A stretch of 64,000 nucleotides of DNA. Origin: Vibrio sp. 14G-20 (GTDB lineage Bacteria > Pseudomonadota > Gammaproteobacteria > Enterobacterales > Vibrionaceae). Positions 1 to 9,059 of this stretch are shown in pieces. Position 1 is the stretch's first letter. Every line of letters begins with the position of its first letter. Both the position numbers and the translations under genes were made by a program. The notes below the pieces were generated by a model. The model did not search any database, had not been told where the DNA came from, and was given only the letters and a program-made list of their open reading frames with translations. Location of the stretch: the NCBI RefSeq assembly GCF_026241515.1, contig NZ_JAPHPW010000013.1, positions 86,896-150,895 on the forward strand, read 5' to 3'.

Positions 1-116
1 ATTTTGCCGCCCCCTCTGAAATAATCACTAGTTGACGTGGTGAACTTACGGAACATCCAACCAATAGCGATTAAAAAGAAGAAGTAGGCGAGAACAACAA
101 AAGTATCAATAGTCAT
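1..116 (-). CDS. Sodium/solute symporter (SSS family), N-terminal fragment cut by window edge
   Basis: Reading the minus strand from the ATG at 116 gives about 38 residues beginning MTIDTFVVLAYFFFL, then IAIGWMFR and TSDYFRGGG. They match the N-termini of the two complete symporters in this window (18428 and 49654) almost residue for residue. The segment is the first membrane helix and the start of the next loop of an SSS transporter; the rest lies left of the window. The two relatives sit beside alginate lyases, so uptake of unsaturated uronate monomers or short oligomers (Toa-type role in V. splendidus) is the likely job. A perfect TTGTANTACAA palindrome lies 61 bases upstream of the ATG, the same spacing as in the relatives. 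Family certain, substrate inferred. Confidence 0.85.
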   Translation of the reverse strand, partial: MTIDTFVVLAYFFFLIAIGWMFRKFTTSTSDYFRGGGK

Positions 117-177
117 CTTTTCAGCCTTTTAAATATCATAATTAACTGGGCTTAGATTAACTCGTCCCAAGGTTTAT

Positions 178-188
178 TTGTACTACAA
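178..188. promoter_or_regulatory. Perfect TTGTANTACAA operator-like palindrome upstream of the edge symporter
   Basis: The bases read TTGTACTACAA within TTTGTACTACAATA, 61 bases from the symporter ATG at 116. It is identical to the copies at 18358 and 49299. Assignment to the local GntR regulators is an inference. Confidence 0.65.
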
Positions 189-325
189 TATGTCTTTAGT
201 ATGATCTAGGTCGCATTGATTTTTCACTAAATGCTGAAAGATCTTTTAAGTTACTGTTTTAATTGGTATTAATTGTGCGTGTATTTTATTTTTGTTGTGA
301 AATAAATTGAAGGTTAAATGTTCAT

Positions 326-336
326 ATGTATTACAA
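326..336. promoter_or_regulatory. Second operator-like palindrome (ATGTATTACAA)
   Basis: This is a one-mismatch copy of TTGTANTACAA, 148 bases further from the edge symporter than the first copy. It could be a second, distal site for the same promoter. Confidence 0.4.
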
Positions 337-879
337 TATAAGAAAAATCGCTCACTTCCTCTTATCTATAAGATTTTAATTATAGCCGTAACAAATATGC
401 TACAAATTAGTGTGTTGTGCGACTAGGTTCACGTTAATTTACAACGCTATACTTGAAGATTCCTAATTGGGAGTTCAAGTGTAGCCTATTGTTTTCACTT
501 CGCTATTTTTGTTTGTCTGCGGCTATGTAGCCTTTCTATGCTATTTACTACTTTCGATCTAGAGAGGCACATATTTGGAATTTTTGTCAGTGAGTGGGCG
601 TTAAACTGGACAACGGGACACATTCTGCGGCTCACTTTGTCTATTGTGACCTTCTGTACATGCTATGCGAGATGTTTGATGATGTATTGAAAAGGAACAT
701 TTTTGGATAAGGGGTGATAGGCGTAGATGCGCCAGTAACGCTCAGCTAGATGCGTGCTGACGTTGATTGAAAACTCACATCACTACGCTCTTGCTTGTCT
801 TAGTCACGGACCTGTACGAAGCCATAGAGATAAAGGTGATAGAATGTGGTGGGTAAACAGAAAGTCGATTGAGAGTGTC

Positions 880-1041
880 TTATACCAATCACAGTAAGTG
901 ATCAAAAATAGCGTAGGGAAAAGGCTTGAGAACAAGGCAGAAACTTTCGATAAGTAGTTATTCTACAATCAAAAGTTCTAACGCAGTTATCGGGCGTTTT
1001 AGCAAGCTAGGGTGACCAGCTATTTACTACGATGGGTATTA
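880..1041. repeat. Probable MITE-like intergenic repeat with imperfect terminal inverted repeats
   Basis: The left end (880-901, starting TTATACCAATC) and the reverse complement of the right end (1020-1041, starting TAATACCCATC) agree over most of about 22 bases. There is no coding frame inside. The interior contains an AAAGGCTTGAGAACAAGGCAG motif that I recall as frequent in Vibrio intergenic regions. The rest of the gap 189-1071 holds only the two operator-like sites and no gene that I can see. The repeat call rests on the inverted ends and on memory of similar elements; copy number was not tested. Confidence 0.4.
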
Positions 1042-1071
1042 CTGCTAGTCGGTGCGATAAACGGCAGATAA

Positions 1072-1097
1072 CAAAAAGCCCCACCGAAGTGAGGCTT
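1072..1097 (-). terminator. Intrinsic terminator of the kdgF-kdgK-eda operon
   Basis: On the minus strand the stem AAGCCTCAC pairs with GTGGGGCTT around a TTCG tetraloop and is followed by TTTTTGT. It lies 22 bases past the eda stop codon. Confidence 0.85.
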
Positions 1098-1118
1098 CAT
1101 AACTAAATCTAAAACAGA

Positions 1119-1745
1119 TTAAGCGTTAACGTGATCAACAGCGTCACGAACAAGCTTACCTAGTTCGTCCCACTTACCTTCGTCGATAAGGTTAGTTGGA
1201 ACCATCCAAGTACCGCCACACGCAAGAACAGAAGGGATCGATAGGTATTCATCTACATTCTTCAAGCTTACGCCGCCAGTAGGCATAAATTTAACAGGGT
1301 AAACCGCTGTCAATGCTTTAAGCATACCAGTACCGCCAGAAGGCTCAGCAGGGAAGAACTTCAGCGTGCGAAGGCCCATTTCCATTGCTTGCTCAACTAG
1401 GCTTGGGTTGTTTACACCCGGTACGATTGCAACACCTTTGTCGATACAGTATTGAACAGTACGAGGGTTAAAACCTGGGCTTACGATGAAATCAACACCA
1501 GCTTCGATAGATGCGTCAACTTGCTCGTTAGTCAGTACAGTACCTGAACCGATTAGCATGTCTGGGAACTCTTTACGCATGATGCGAATAGCTTCGATTG
1601 CACATTCTGTGCGTAGCGTGATTTCTGCACATGGCATGCCGTTTTCAACAAGTGCTTTACCTAAAGGGATAGCGTCTTCAGCACGGTTGATCGCGATTAC
1701 AGGGATTACTTTTAGGTTTGCTAGTTGTTCATTTAATGTAGTCAT
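1119..1745 (-). CDS. eda: 2-dehydro-3-deoxy-phosphogluconate (KDPG) aldolase
   Basis: The cytoplasmic class I aldolase cleaves KDPG to pyruvate and glyceraldehyde-3-phosphate, the last step of the alginate monomer route and of the Entner-Doudoroff pathway. The 208 residues are the normal length for the family. The Schiff-base lysine is Lys129 in RTLKFFPAEPSGG and the catalytic glutamate is Glu41 in CAEITLRT, matching the spacing of Glu45 and Lys133 in the E. coli enzyme. It is the last gene of a minus-strand operon kdgF-kdgK-eda, 73 bases after kdgK, and is followed by a strong terminator. It may also act on 4-hydroxy-2-oxoglutarate, as is usual for Eda. Identification is secure. Confidence 0.95.
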   Translation of the reverse strand: MTTLNEQLANLKVIPVIAINRAEDAIPLGKALVENGMPCAEITLRTECAIEAIRIMRKEFPDMLIGSGTVLTNEQVDASIEAGVDFIVSPGFNPRTVQYCIDKGVAIVPGVNNPSLVEQAMEMGLRTLKFFPAEPSGGTGMLKALTAVYPVKFMPTGGVSLKNVDEYLSIPSVLACGGTWMVPTNLIDEGKWDELGKLVRDAVDHVNA

Positions 1746-1818
1746 GAATTATTTCTCACGTTAAATGTGGGCTTGCTTTCAACTAAGCAAACCCTTGATT
1801 AATAGTTAAAGTGCGTAA

Positions 1819-2751
1819 TTATAGAGACAGATCTGGCGTCGCATCTACAGGAATGATAGCACCTGGATGCTGAATCACAGTTCCTGCCACAATATGACCT
1901 GCCAATGCTGCATCACGTGCATTGCCACCGCTTAAACGCTTAGCTAAGAAGCCTGCGCTGAACGAGTCGCCAGCCGCTGTAGTATCAACAATGTTGTCTA
2001 CTGGGTTTGGAGCAACGTACTGAGCATTTTGGCTTTCAACCACTAGGCAGTCTTTCGCGCCGCGCTTAATGATGATCTCTTTCACACCAGACTCAGACGT
2101 ACGTGCAATACACTGTTCAATGCTTTCGTCGCCGTACAGCTCTTGCTCGTCATCGAACGTCAGTAGCGCTGTATCGGTGTACTTAAGCATTTTCAAGTAC
2201 CAAGAAATCGCTTCTTGTTGGCTTTCCCAAAGTTTAGGGCGGTAGTTATTGTCGAAGAATACTTGGCCGCCTTGAGCTTTGAATTTGTCTAAGAAGTTGA
2301 ATAGCTGCGTGCGTCCGTTCTCTGTCAAGATAGCAAGCGTAATACCACTTAGGTAAACCGCGTCAAAAGAGAATAGCTTATCAAGTAGAGCAGGCGTGTC
2401 TTGTTGATCAAACATGAATTTCGCAGCAGCGTCACTACGCCAGTAGTGGAAGCTACGCTCACCAGTTTCATCGGTCTCGATGTAGTAAAGCCCTGGTTGT
2501 TTGTGATCAAGCTGAGCAATTAAGCTCGTGTCGATACCTTCTGCTTGCCACTTTTCCAACATGTCGGTACTGAATGGGTCAGTACCTAACGCTGTTACAT
2601 AGCTTGTTTGGATATCTTGCTCTTTTGTTAAGCGTGACAGGTAAAGTGCTGTATTCAGTGTATCGCCACCAAAACTCTGCTTAAGCCCGTCTTGTTTCTT
2701 TTGTAGCTCAACCATGCACTCGCCAATGACCGCGATGTTTAATGATTTCAT
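1819..2751 (-). CDS. kdgK: 2-dehydro-3-deoxygluconokinase (KDG kinase)
   Basis: This PfkB-family sugar kinase phosphorylates 2-keto-3-deoxygluconate to KDPG with ATP. The 310 residues carry the N-terminal family pattern IAVIGECMVEL with GGDTLNTALYLSRL near residue 30, and the C-terminal active-site signature DTTAAGDSFSAGF near residue 250, whose Asp is the catalytic base of the family. It sits between the cupin kdgF (34 bases upstream) and eda (73 bases downstream), so the operon converts the reduced lyase product into central metabolites. Identification rests on motifs plus operon context and is secure. Confidence 0.93.
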   Translation of the reverse strand: MKSLNIAVIGECMVELQKKQDGLKQSFGGDTLNTALYLSRLTKEQDIQTSYVTALGTDPFSTDMLEKWQAEGIDTSLIAQLDHKQPGLYYIETDETGERSFHYWRSDAAAKFMFDQQDTPALLDKLFSFDAVYLSGITLAILTENGRTQLFNFLDKFKAQGGQVFFDNNYRPKLWESQQEAISWYLKMLKYTDTALLTFDDEQELYGDESIEQCIARTSESGVKEIIIKRGAKDCLVVESQNAQYVAPNPVDNIVDTTAAGDSFSAGFLAKRLSGGNARDAALAGHIVAGTVIQHPGAIIPVDATPDLSL

Positions 2752-2785
2752 ATGCTTACCTTAGCAACTGAGGTTGCGCTATTAA

Positions 2786-3121
2786 TTATTTTAGGAAATC
2801 TTCACGCGCAGGGTTGAAGATATCAAGAAGGATGCTGTCTTGCTCTAGAGCAACGGCACCGTGCATCATGTGTTTACGAGCGAAGTAAGCATCGCCTTCT
2901 TTAAGTACTTTCTTTTCACCTTCAATCTCAGCTTCGAAGCTGCCACGAACCACGTAACCGATTTGATCGTGAATTTCGTGAGTATGAGGGTGACCAATCG
3001 CGCCCTTGTCAAAACATAGGTGTACTGCCATTAGATCGTCAGTGTAAGCAACGATTTTACGCTTAATACCGCCACCAAGTTCTTCCCATGGGTTTTCATT
3101 TAAGATAAAGAAAGAGTTCAT
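2786..3121 (-). CDS. kdgF: KdgF-type cupin, unsaturated uronate linearising enzyme
   Basis: This 111-residue single cupin carries the metal-binding motif HPHTHEIHDQIGYVVRG and the second motif GDAYFARKHMMHG. KdgF proteins catalyse conversion of the cyclic 4,5-unsaturated uronate released by pectin or alginate lyases to the linear ketonised form (DEH for alginate); this is established family knowledge. It is the first gene of the minus-strand operon kdgF-kdgK-eda and is divergent from the PL17 exolyases that make its substrate. Two operator-like palindromes lie in the shared 333-base intergenic region. There is no signal peptide, so it acts in the cytoplasm with the exolyases. Confidence 0.9.
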   Translation of the reverse strand: MNSFFILNENPWEELGGGIKRKIVAYTDDLMAVHLCFDKGAIGHPHTHEIHDQIGYVVRGSFEAEIEGEKKVLKEGDAYFARKHMMHGAVALEQDSILLDIFNPAREDFLK

Positions 3122-3194
3122 TGTGTATCTCCTAATCTGTTTAAATCTTTTAAGTGTTACTTAACTTACATTCATCATAAAGGAATGAGTCTAA

Positions 3195-3205
3195 TTGTAA
3201 TACAA
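3195..3205. promoter_or_regulatory. Perfect TTGTANTACAA operator-like palindrome, kdgF side
   Basis: TTGTAATACAA lies 73 bases upstream of the kdgF ATG, inside the divergent kdgF / PL17 promoter region. It would suit repression of the kdgF-kdgK-eda operon. Confidence 0.65.
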
Positions 3206-3376
3206 TATATCTAAATTTGTGTGATATTGATCAAGTGATACTTTATATAGCGTAAATAAATCAACAACTTAACAAATGGCTGATATTTACCATTAGTCAA
3301 CCACATCAATGACTTACGGCTAATTATGTGACTCTACTCATCATTTGGCGACGAATAGGTATAATTAAAGCTCATA

Positions 3377-3387
3377 TTGTATTACTT
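3377..3387. promoter_or_regulatory. Operator-like palindrome (TTGTATTACTT), PL17 side
   Basis: This copy differs from the consensus at two positions and lies 67 bases upstream of the first PL17 ATG. The pair 3195/3377 gives each divergent operon its own site. Confidence 0.55.
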
Positions 3388-3454
3388 TATATGAAGTTTG
3401 AAAATTTAATCAAAGTTTAAGTAGATAAACTCTTTATTGAGGGTGACAAAGAAT

Positions 3455-5653
3455 ATGACGACTAAACCAGTATTGTTGACTGAAGCAGAAATCGAGCAGC
3501 TTCATCTTGAAGTGGGCCGTTCTAGCTTAATGGGCAAAACCATTGCAGCGAACGCGAAAGATCTAGAAGCGTTCATGCGTTTACCTATTGATGTCCCAGG
3601 TCATGGTGAAGCTGGGGGTTACGAACATAACCGCCACAAGCAAAATTACACGTACATGAATCTAGCTGGTCGCATGTTCTTGATCACTAAAGAGCAAAAG
3701 TACGCTGATTTTGTTACAGAATTACTAGAAGAGTACGCAGACAAATACCTAACGTTTGATTACCACGTACAGAAAAACACCAACCCTACAGGTCGTTTGT
3801 TCCACCAAATCCTGAACGAACACTGCTGGTTAATGTTCTCAAGCTTAGCTTACTCTTGTGTTGCTTCAACTCTGACACAAGAACAACGCGACAATATTGA
3901 GTCTCGCATTTTTGAACCGATGTTAGAAATGTTCACGGTTAAATACGCACACGACTTCGACCGAATTCACAATCACGGTATTTGGGCAGTAGCGGCTGTC
4001 GGTATTTGTGGTCTTGCTTTAGGCAAGCGTGAGTACCTTGAGATGTCAGTGTACGGCATTGACCGTAACGACACTGGCGGCTTCCTAGCGCAAGTTTCTC
4101 AGCTGTTTGCACCGTCTGGCTACTACATGGAAGGTCCTTACTACCACCGTTATGCGATTCGTCCAACGTGTGTGTTCGCTGAAGTGATTCACCGTCATAT
4201 GCCTGAAGTGGATATCTACAACTACAAAGGCGGCGTGATTGGTAACACAGTACAAGCGATGCTTGCGACGGCTTACCCGAACGGTGAGTTCCCGGCTCTG
4301 AATGATGCTTCTCGTACTATGGGTATCACAGACATGGGTGTTCAGGTTGCAGTAAGTGTTTACAGCAAGCATTACTCGTCTGAAAACGGCGTAGACCAAA
4401 ACATTCTTGGTATGGCGAAGATTCAAGACGCGGTATGGATGCATCCATGTGGTCTTGAGCTGTCTAAAGCTTACGAAGCCGCTTCTGCAGAGAAAGAAAT
4501 CGGCATGCCTTTCTGGCCAAGTGTTGAATTGAACGAAGGCCCTCAAGGTCACAACGGCGCGCAAGGCTTTATCCGTATGCAGGATAAGAAAGGCGACGTT
4601 TCTCAACTTGTTATGAACTACGGCCAACACGGCATGGGTCACGGCAACTTTGATACGCTAGGTATTTCTTTCTTCAACCGCGGTCAAGAAGTGCTGCGTG
4701 AATACGGCTTCTGCCGTTGGGTCAACGTTGAGCCTAAATTCGGTGGTCGTTACCTAGATGAAAACAAATCTTACGCTCGTCAAACAATTGCACATAACGC
4801 AGTAACGATTGATGAAAAATGTCAGAACAACTTTGACGCAGAGCGCGCGGATTCAGTACATGGCTTACCGCACTTCTTCAAAGTAGAAGACGAGCAAATC
4901 AACGGCATGAGCGCATTTGCTAACGATCATTACGAAGGTTTTGACATGCAACGCTGTGTGTTCATGCTAAACCTTGAAGAATTAGAATCTCCGCTACTAT
5001 TAGATCTTTACCGTTTAGATTCTGAGAAAGGCGGCAAAGGTGAGCATCAATACGACTACTCGCACCAATACCAAGGTCAAATTATTCGCACCAACTTTGA
5101 ATACCAAGCAAACAAAGAGCTGAATACTCTGGGTGATGACTTCGGTTACCAACACCTATGGAACGTGGCAAGCGGTGAAATGAAGGGCACAGCACTGGTA
5201 AGCTGGCTACAGAACAACACCTACTACACGTGGCTAGGGGCAACGTCTAACGATAACGCTGAAGTTATCTTTACTCGCACTGGCGCTAACGACCCAAGCT
5301 TCAACCTACGTTCAGAGCCTGCGTTCATTTTACGCAGCAAAGGCGAAACAACGCTGTTTGCTTCTGTTGTTGAAACGCACGGTTACTTCAACGAAGAATT
5401 CGAGCAATCTGTAAATGCGCGTGGTGTTGTGAAAGACATCAAAGTAGTGGCTCACACGAATATCGGTTCAGTAGTAGAGATCACGACAGAGAAATCAAAC
5501 GTGACAGTGATGATCAGCAACCAACTTGGCGCGACTGACAGCACTGAACACAAAGTAGAACTGAACGGCAAAGTATACAGCTGGACAGGCTTCTACTCAG
5601 TAGAAACAATTTTAAGCCCAGAATTAGAAAGCACAGCAGAGCAGGGGAAATAA
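3455..5653 (+). CDS. PL17 oligoalginate lyase (first of a tandem pair)
   Basis: This exolytic alginate lyase removes unsaturated monomers from alginate oligomers by beta-elimination. The 732 residues contain the alginate-lyase alpha/alpha toroid in the N-terminal half and a heparinase II/III-like beta-sandwich in the C-terminal half. Asn173-His174 in IHNHGIWAVA and Tyr230 in GYYMEGPYYHR match the spacing of Asn201, His202 and Tyr258 of the PL17 enzyme Alg17C; a further His lies in GMGHGNFD. No signal peptide is present, which implies a cytoplasmic enzyme. I chose ATG 3455 because GAGGGTG precedes it by nine bases; an in-frame TTG at 3437 is less likely. Its stop is two bases before the next PL17 gene. 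It corresponds to OalB or OalC of V. splendidus, but I cannot say which. Confidence 0.93.
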   Translation: MTTKPVLLTEAEIEQLHLEVGRSSLMGKTIAANAKDLEAFMRLPIDVPGHGEAGGYEHNRHKQNYTYMNLAGRMFLITKEQKYADFVTELLEEYADKYLTFDYHVQKNTNPTGRLFHQILNEHCWLMFSSLAYSCVASTLTQEQRDNIESRIFEPMLEMFTVKYAHDFDRIHNHGIWAVAAVGICGLALGKREYLEMSVYGIDRNDTGGFLAQVSQLFAPSGYYMEGPYYHRYAIRPTCVFAEVIHRHMPEVDIYNYKGGVIGNTVQAMLATAYPNGEFPALNDASRTMGITDMGVQVAVSVYSKHYSSENGVDQNILGMAKIQDAVWMHPCGLELSKAYEAASAEKEIGMPFWPSVELNEGPQGHNGAQGFIRMQDKKGDVSQLVMNYGQHGMGHGNFDTLGISFFNRGQEVLREYGFCRWVNVEPKFGGRYLDENKSYARQTIAHNAVTIDEKCQNNFDAERADSVHGLPHFFKVEDEQINGMSAFANDHYEGFDMQRCVFMLNLEELESPLLLDLYRLDSEKGGKGEHQYDYSHQYQGQIIRTNFEYQANKELNTLGDDFGYQHLWNVASGEMKGTALVSWLQNNTYYTWLGATSNDNAEVIFTRTGANDPSFNLRSEPAFILRSKGETTLFASVVETHGYFNEEFEQSVNARGVVKDIKVVAHTNIGSVVEITTEKSNVTVMISNQLGATDSTEHKVELNGKVYSWTGFYSVETILSPELESTAEQGK

Positions 5654-5655
5654 CA

Positions 5656-7809
5656 ATGAGCTATCAACCACTTTTACTTAACTTTGATGAAGCAGCAGAG
5701 CTTCGTAAAGAACTTGGCAAGGATAGCCTTTTAGGTAACGCATTGACTCGCGACATTAAACAAACTGACGCTTACATGGCGGAAGTTGGCATTGAAGTAC
5801 CAGGTCACGGTGAAGGCGGCGGTTACGAGCACAACCGTCATAAGCAAAACTACATCCATATGGATCTAGCGGGCCGTTTGTTCCTTATCACTGAGGAAAC
5901 AAAGTACCGTGATTACATCGTTGATATGCTAACTGCTTACGCGACGGTATACCCAACACTTGAAAGCAACGTAAGCCGTGACTCTAACCCTCCGGGTAAG
6001 CTGTTTCACCAAACGTTGAACGAGAACATGTGGATGCTTTACGCTTCTTGTGCGTACAGCTGCATCTACCACACTATCTCTGAAGAGCAAAAGCGCCTGA
6101 TCGAAGACGATCTTCTAAAACAAATGATCGAAATGTTCGTTGTTACTTACGCACATGACTTCGACATCGTACACAACCACGGCTTATGGGCAGTGGCAGC
6201 GGTTGGTATCTGTGGTTACGCAATCAACGACCAAGAGTCTGTAGACAAAGCGCTTTACGGCCTGAAACTAGATAAAGTAAGCGGCGGTTTCTTAGCGCAA
6301 CTTGACCAACTGTTCTCGCCTGACGGCTACTACATGGAAGGTCCTTACTACCACCGTTTCTCTCTACGCCCAATCTACCTGTTTGCAGAAGCGATTGAAC
6401 GTCGTCAACCTGAGGTTGGTATCTATGAATTCAACGATTCAGTGATCAAGACAACGTCTTACTCTGTATTCAAAACGGCATTCCCAGACGGTACATTGCC
6501 AGCGCTGAACGATTCATCGAAGACAATCTCTATCAACGATGAAGGCGTTATCATGGCAACGTCTGTGTGTTACCACCGTTACGAGCAGACTGAAACTCTG
6601 CTTGGTATGGCTAACCACCAACAAAATGTTTGGGTTCACGCTTCAGGTAAAACATTGTCTGACGCGGTTGATGCAGCAGACGACATCAAACCATTCAACT
6701 GGGGTAGCCTGTTTGTAACCGACGGCCCTGAAGGCGAGAAAGGCGGCGTAAGCATCCTTCGTCACCGTGACGAGAAAGACGACGACACCATGGCGTTGAT
6801 CTGGTTTGGTCAACACGGTTCTGATCACCAATACCACTCTGCTCTAGACCACGGTCACTACGATGGACTGCACCTAAGCGTATTCAACCGTGGCCACGAA
6901 GTACTGCACGATTACGGCTTCGGTCGCTGGGTAAACGTTGAGCCTAAGTTTGGCGGTCGTTACATCCCAGAGAACAAGTCTTACTGTAAGCAGACGGTTG
7001 CTCACAACACAGTAACGGTTGATCAGAAAACGCAGAACAACTTCAACACAGCACTGGCTGAGTCTAAGTTTGGTCAGAAGCACTTCTTCGTAGCAGACGA
7101 CCAGTCTCTGCAAGGCATGAGCGGCACAATTTCTGAGTACTACACAGGCGTAGACATGCAACGCAGTGTGATTCTTGCTGAACTTCCTGAGTTCGAGAAG
7201 CCACTAGTGATTGATGTATACCGCATCGAAGCTGACGCTGAGCACCAGTACGACCTACCAGTTCACCACTCTGGTCAAATCATCCGTACTGACTTCGATT
7301 ACAACATGGAAAAAACGCTTAAGCCATTAGGTGAAGACAACGGTTACCAACACTTATGGAACGTGGCTTCAGGCACAGTGAACGAAGAAGGTTCTCTAGT
7401 AAGCTGGCTACATGACAGCAGCTACTACAGCCTAGTAACCAGCGCGAATGCAGGCAGCGAAGTGATTTTTGCTCGCACTGGTGCTAACGATCCAGACTTC
7501 AACCTTAAGAGTGAGCCTGCGTTCATCTTACGTCAGTCTGGTCAAAACCACGTGTTTGCTTCTGTACTAGAAACGCATGGTTACTTTAACGAGTCTATCG
7601 AAGCCTCTGTAGGCGCTCGTGGTCTAGTTAAATCAGTATCTGTTGTGGGCCATAACAGTGTCGGGACTGTTGTTCGCATTCAGACTACTTCTGGCAACAC
7701 TTACCACTACGGTATTTCAAACCAAGCTGAAGACACGCAGCAAGCAACTCACACTGTTGAGTTCGCAGGTGAGACATACTCGTGGGAAGGATCATTTGCT
7801 CAACTGTAA
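5656..7809 (+). CDS. PL17 oligoalginate lyase (second of a tandem pair)
   Basis: The 717 residues are a clear paralogue of the upstream gene, with the same motifs: Asn174-His175 in VHNHGLWAVA, Tyr231 in GYYMEGPYYHR and a His in the DHGHYDGLHLSVFNRG region. The reaction is release of unsaturated uronate monomers from the end of alginate oligomers. The start ATG is two bases after the previous stop, with AGGGGA just before, so the pair is translationally linked. There is no signal peptide. The two copies have diverged through most of their length, which suggests different preferences for chain length or for M/G residues. It corresponds to OalB or OalC of V. splendidus. A strong terminator follows. 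Confidence 0.93.
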   Translation: MSYQPLLLNFDEAAELRKELGKDSLLGNALTRDIKQTDAYMAEVGIEVPGHGEGGGYEHNRHKQNYIHMDLAGRLFLITEETKYRDYIVDMLTAYATVYPTLESNVSRDSNPPGKLFHQTLNENMWMLYASCAYSCIYHTISEEQKRLIEDDLLKQMIEMFVVTYAHDFDIVHNHGLWAVAAVGICGYAINDQESVDKALYGLKLDKVSGGFLAQLDQLFSPDGYYMEGPYYHRFSLRPIYLFAEAIERRQPEVGIYEFNDSVIKTTSYSVFKTAFPDGTLPALNDSSKTISINDEGVIMATSVCYHRYEQTETLLGMANHQQNVWVHASGKTLSDAVDAADDIKPFNWGSLFVTDGPEGEKGGVSILRHRDEKDDDTMALIWFGQHGSDHQYHSALDHGHYDGLHLSVFNRGHEVLHDYGFGRWVNVEPKFGGRYIPENKSYCKQTVAHNTVTVDQKTQNNFNTALAESKFGQKHFFVADDQSLQGMSGTISEYYTGVDMQRSVILAELPEFEKPLVIDVYRIEADAEHQYDLPVHHSGQIIRTDFDYNMEKTLKPLGEDNGYQHLWNVASGTVNEEGSLVSWLHDSSYYSLVTSANAGSEVIFARTGANDPDFNLKSEPAFILRQSGQNHVFASVLETHGYFNESIEASVGARGLVKSVSVVGHNSVGTVVRIQTTSGNTYHYGISNQAEDTQQATHTVEFAGETYSWEGSFAQL

Positions 7810-7948
7810 ATGATTAACACACATGCCGTTTAACGATGGCTTGTGTTGATGTGGTGCTTTGCGGGAACGAAGCATCACATTGAATTCAGTCGTGATTGCA
7901 AAATCGTTCGTTGATACCAACAACGACTGAATACATCGGGAATAAGTC

Positions 7949-7985
7949 AAACCGAGTAACTCATTGCGAGTTGTTCGGTTTTTTT
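7949..7985 (+). terminator. Intrinsic terminator after the PL17 pair
   Basis: AACCGAGTAACTC pairs with GAGTTGTTCGGTT around a five-base loop, followed by a T run. It lies 140 bases past the PL17 stop. The rest of 7810-8111 shows nothing further. Confidence 0.85.
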
Positions 7986-8111
7986 ATATGTGCAGAAAAG
8001 GGAACAATGTGACAAAAGAAAGATAATGCACTAAATAATCAAAAACAGTCATTATGATGTCGATGTGTAAGCTACAGTAAATGTTAGGAATGAAATAATT
8101 AAGGATAAATC

Positions 8112-8948
8112 ATGAAGTTAATGGAAGGATTGGCGTTAATACTTACAGCTTCTTGTTCTACTTATGCGCTAGCGAATGACACACAAAACTATGCGAATAC
8201 AGATCAATTCGTGCGCTATCTTTATCAGGACAAAATTAGCTACGGAAAGTTGACGAAAAGTGCAATTTTTCCAATCAATGGTGACATCTTTAGCGAGTAC
8301 TCCGTTGATAATACCTCAATTCCACTAGAATCGGTTGAGCTGTTGCTTCCGACTGAACCCGAAAAAGTGTTCGCCGTTGGTATGAATTACATGAGCCACG
8401 CTGCTTCTCATCCTGATTTACCTCCACCAATGTTCCTAAAATTACCGTCTTCTTTGATTTTATCTGGCGAAAAAATTCATGCGCCTTTTGATGCCCAAAA
8501 TGTGCATTTTGAAGGTGAACTGGTGGTCGTCATTGGCAAAGAAATTAGTAAAGCAAGTCAAGAACAAGCAGAAGATGCGATTTTCGGCGTGACAGTCGGA
8601 AATGACATAACGGAAAGAAGTTGGCAGAACAGTGATTTACAGTGGTTGAGAGCTAAGGCTTCGGATGGGTTTGGACCAATCGGGCATACTATTGTGAAAG
8701 GCATTGATTATAATAATGTTCAACTTACAACACGTGTGAATGGGAATGTCGTCCAGAAAGAAAACACCTCTTTTATGATCCATAGCCCGCGTAAAGTAGT
8801 CAGTTACTTAAGTCATTACTTTACTCTTAAACCCGGGGATCTTGTTTTCATGGGGACGCCAGGAAAAACACATGCGTTGTCAGACAAAGATCAAGTGAGT
8901 GTCACGATTGAAGGGGTAGGGACGGTCGTTAATGAAATTCGGTTCTAA
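8112..8948 (+). CDS. Fumarylacetoacetate hydrolase (FAH) family protein with an export signal
   Basis: The 278 residues start with a typical Sec signal, MKLMEGLALILTASCSTYALAND, with cleavage expected after ALA. The FAH fold follows: VFAVGMNYMSHA, the acidic metal-binding motif HFEGELVVVIGKE, GNDITERSWQ, and the C-terminal GDLVFMGTPGKTHAL. FAH-family enzymes hydrolyse or decarboxylate 2-oxo acids and normally lack a signal, so a periplasmic member is unusual. An AAGGA ribosome site sits before the ATG. It is a single-gene unit between terminators, next to the PL17 operon and convergent with the PhnE genes. The substrate is unknown; a keto acid from uronate breakdown is only a guess. Confidence 0.8.
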   Translation: MKLMEGLALILTASCSTYALANDTQNYANTDQFVRYLYQDKISYGKLTKSAIFPINGDIFSEYSVDNTSIPLESVELLLPTEPEKVFAVGMNYMSHAASHPDLPPPMFLKLPSSLILSGEKIHAPFDAQNVHFEGELVVVIGKEISKASQEQAEDAIFGVTVGNDITERSWQNSDLQWLRAKASDGFGPIGHTIVKGIDYNNVQLTTRVNGNVVQKENTSFMIHSPRKVVSYLSHYFTLKPGDLVFMGTPGKTHALSDKDQVSVTIEGVGTVVNEIRF

Positions 8949-8981
8949 GCGTGAGTTAGCCTGTAACGGCTTAACAAACGA

Positions 8982-9013
8982 AAAGCCTACTCAGTGTGAA
9001 GTGAGTAGGCTTT
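8982..9013. terminator. Bidirectional terminator between the FAH gene and the phn operon
   Basis: AAAGCCTACTCA (8982-8993) pairs perfectly with TGAGTAGGCTTT (9002-9013) around an eight-base loop. A and T runs at the ends serve both strands. Confidence 0.85.
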
Positions 9014-9059
9014 GATCTTATTGACTAGCTAACCAACTAGTTAACGTTGCGTTTATTAT

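Noticed and set aside
4085..4642. 185-codon minus frame inside the first PL17 gene
   Set aside because: Antisense shadow of a well-supported lyase gene; its residues mirror the PL17 codons.
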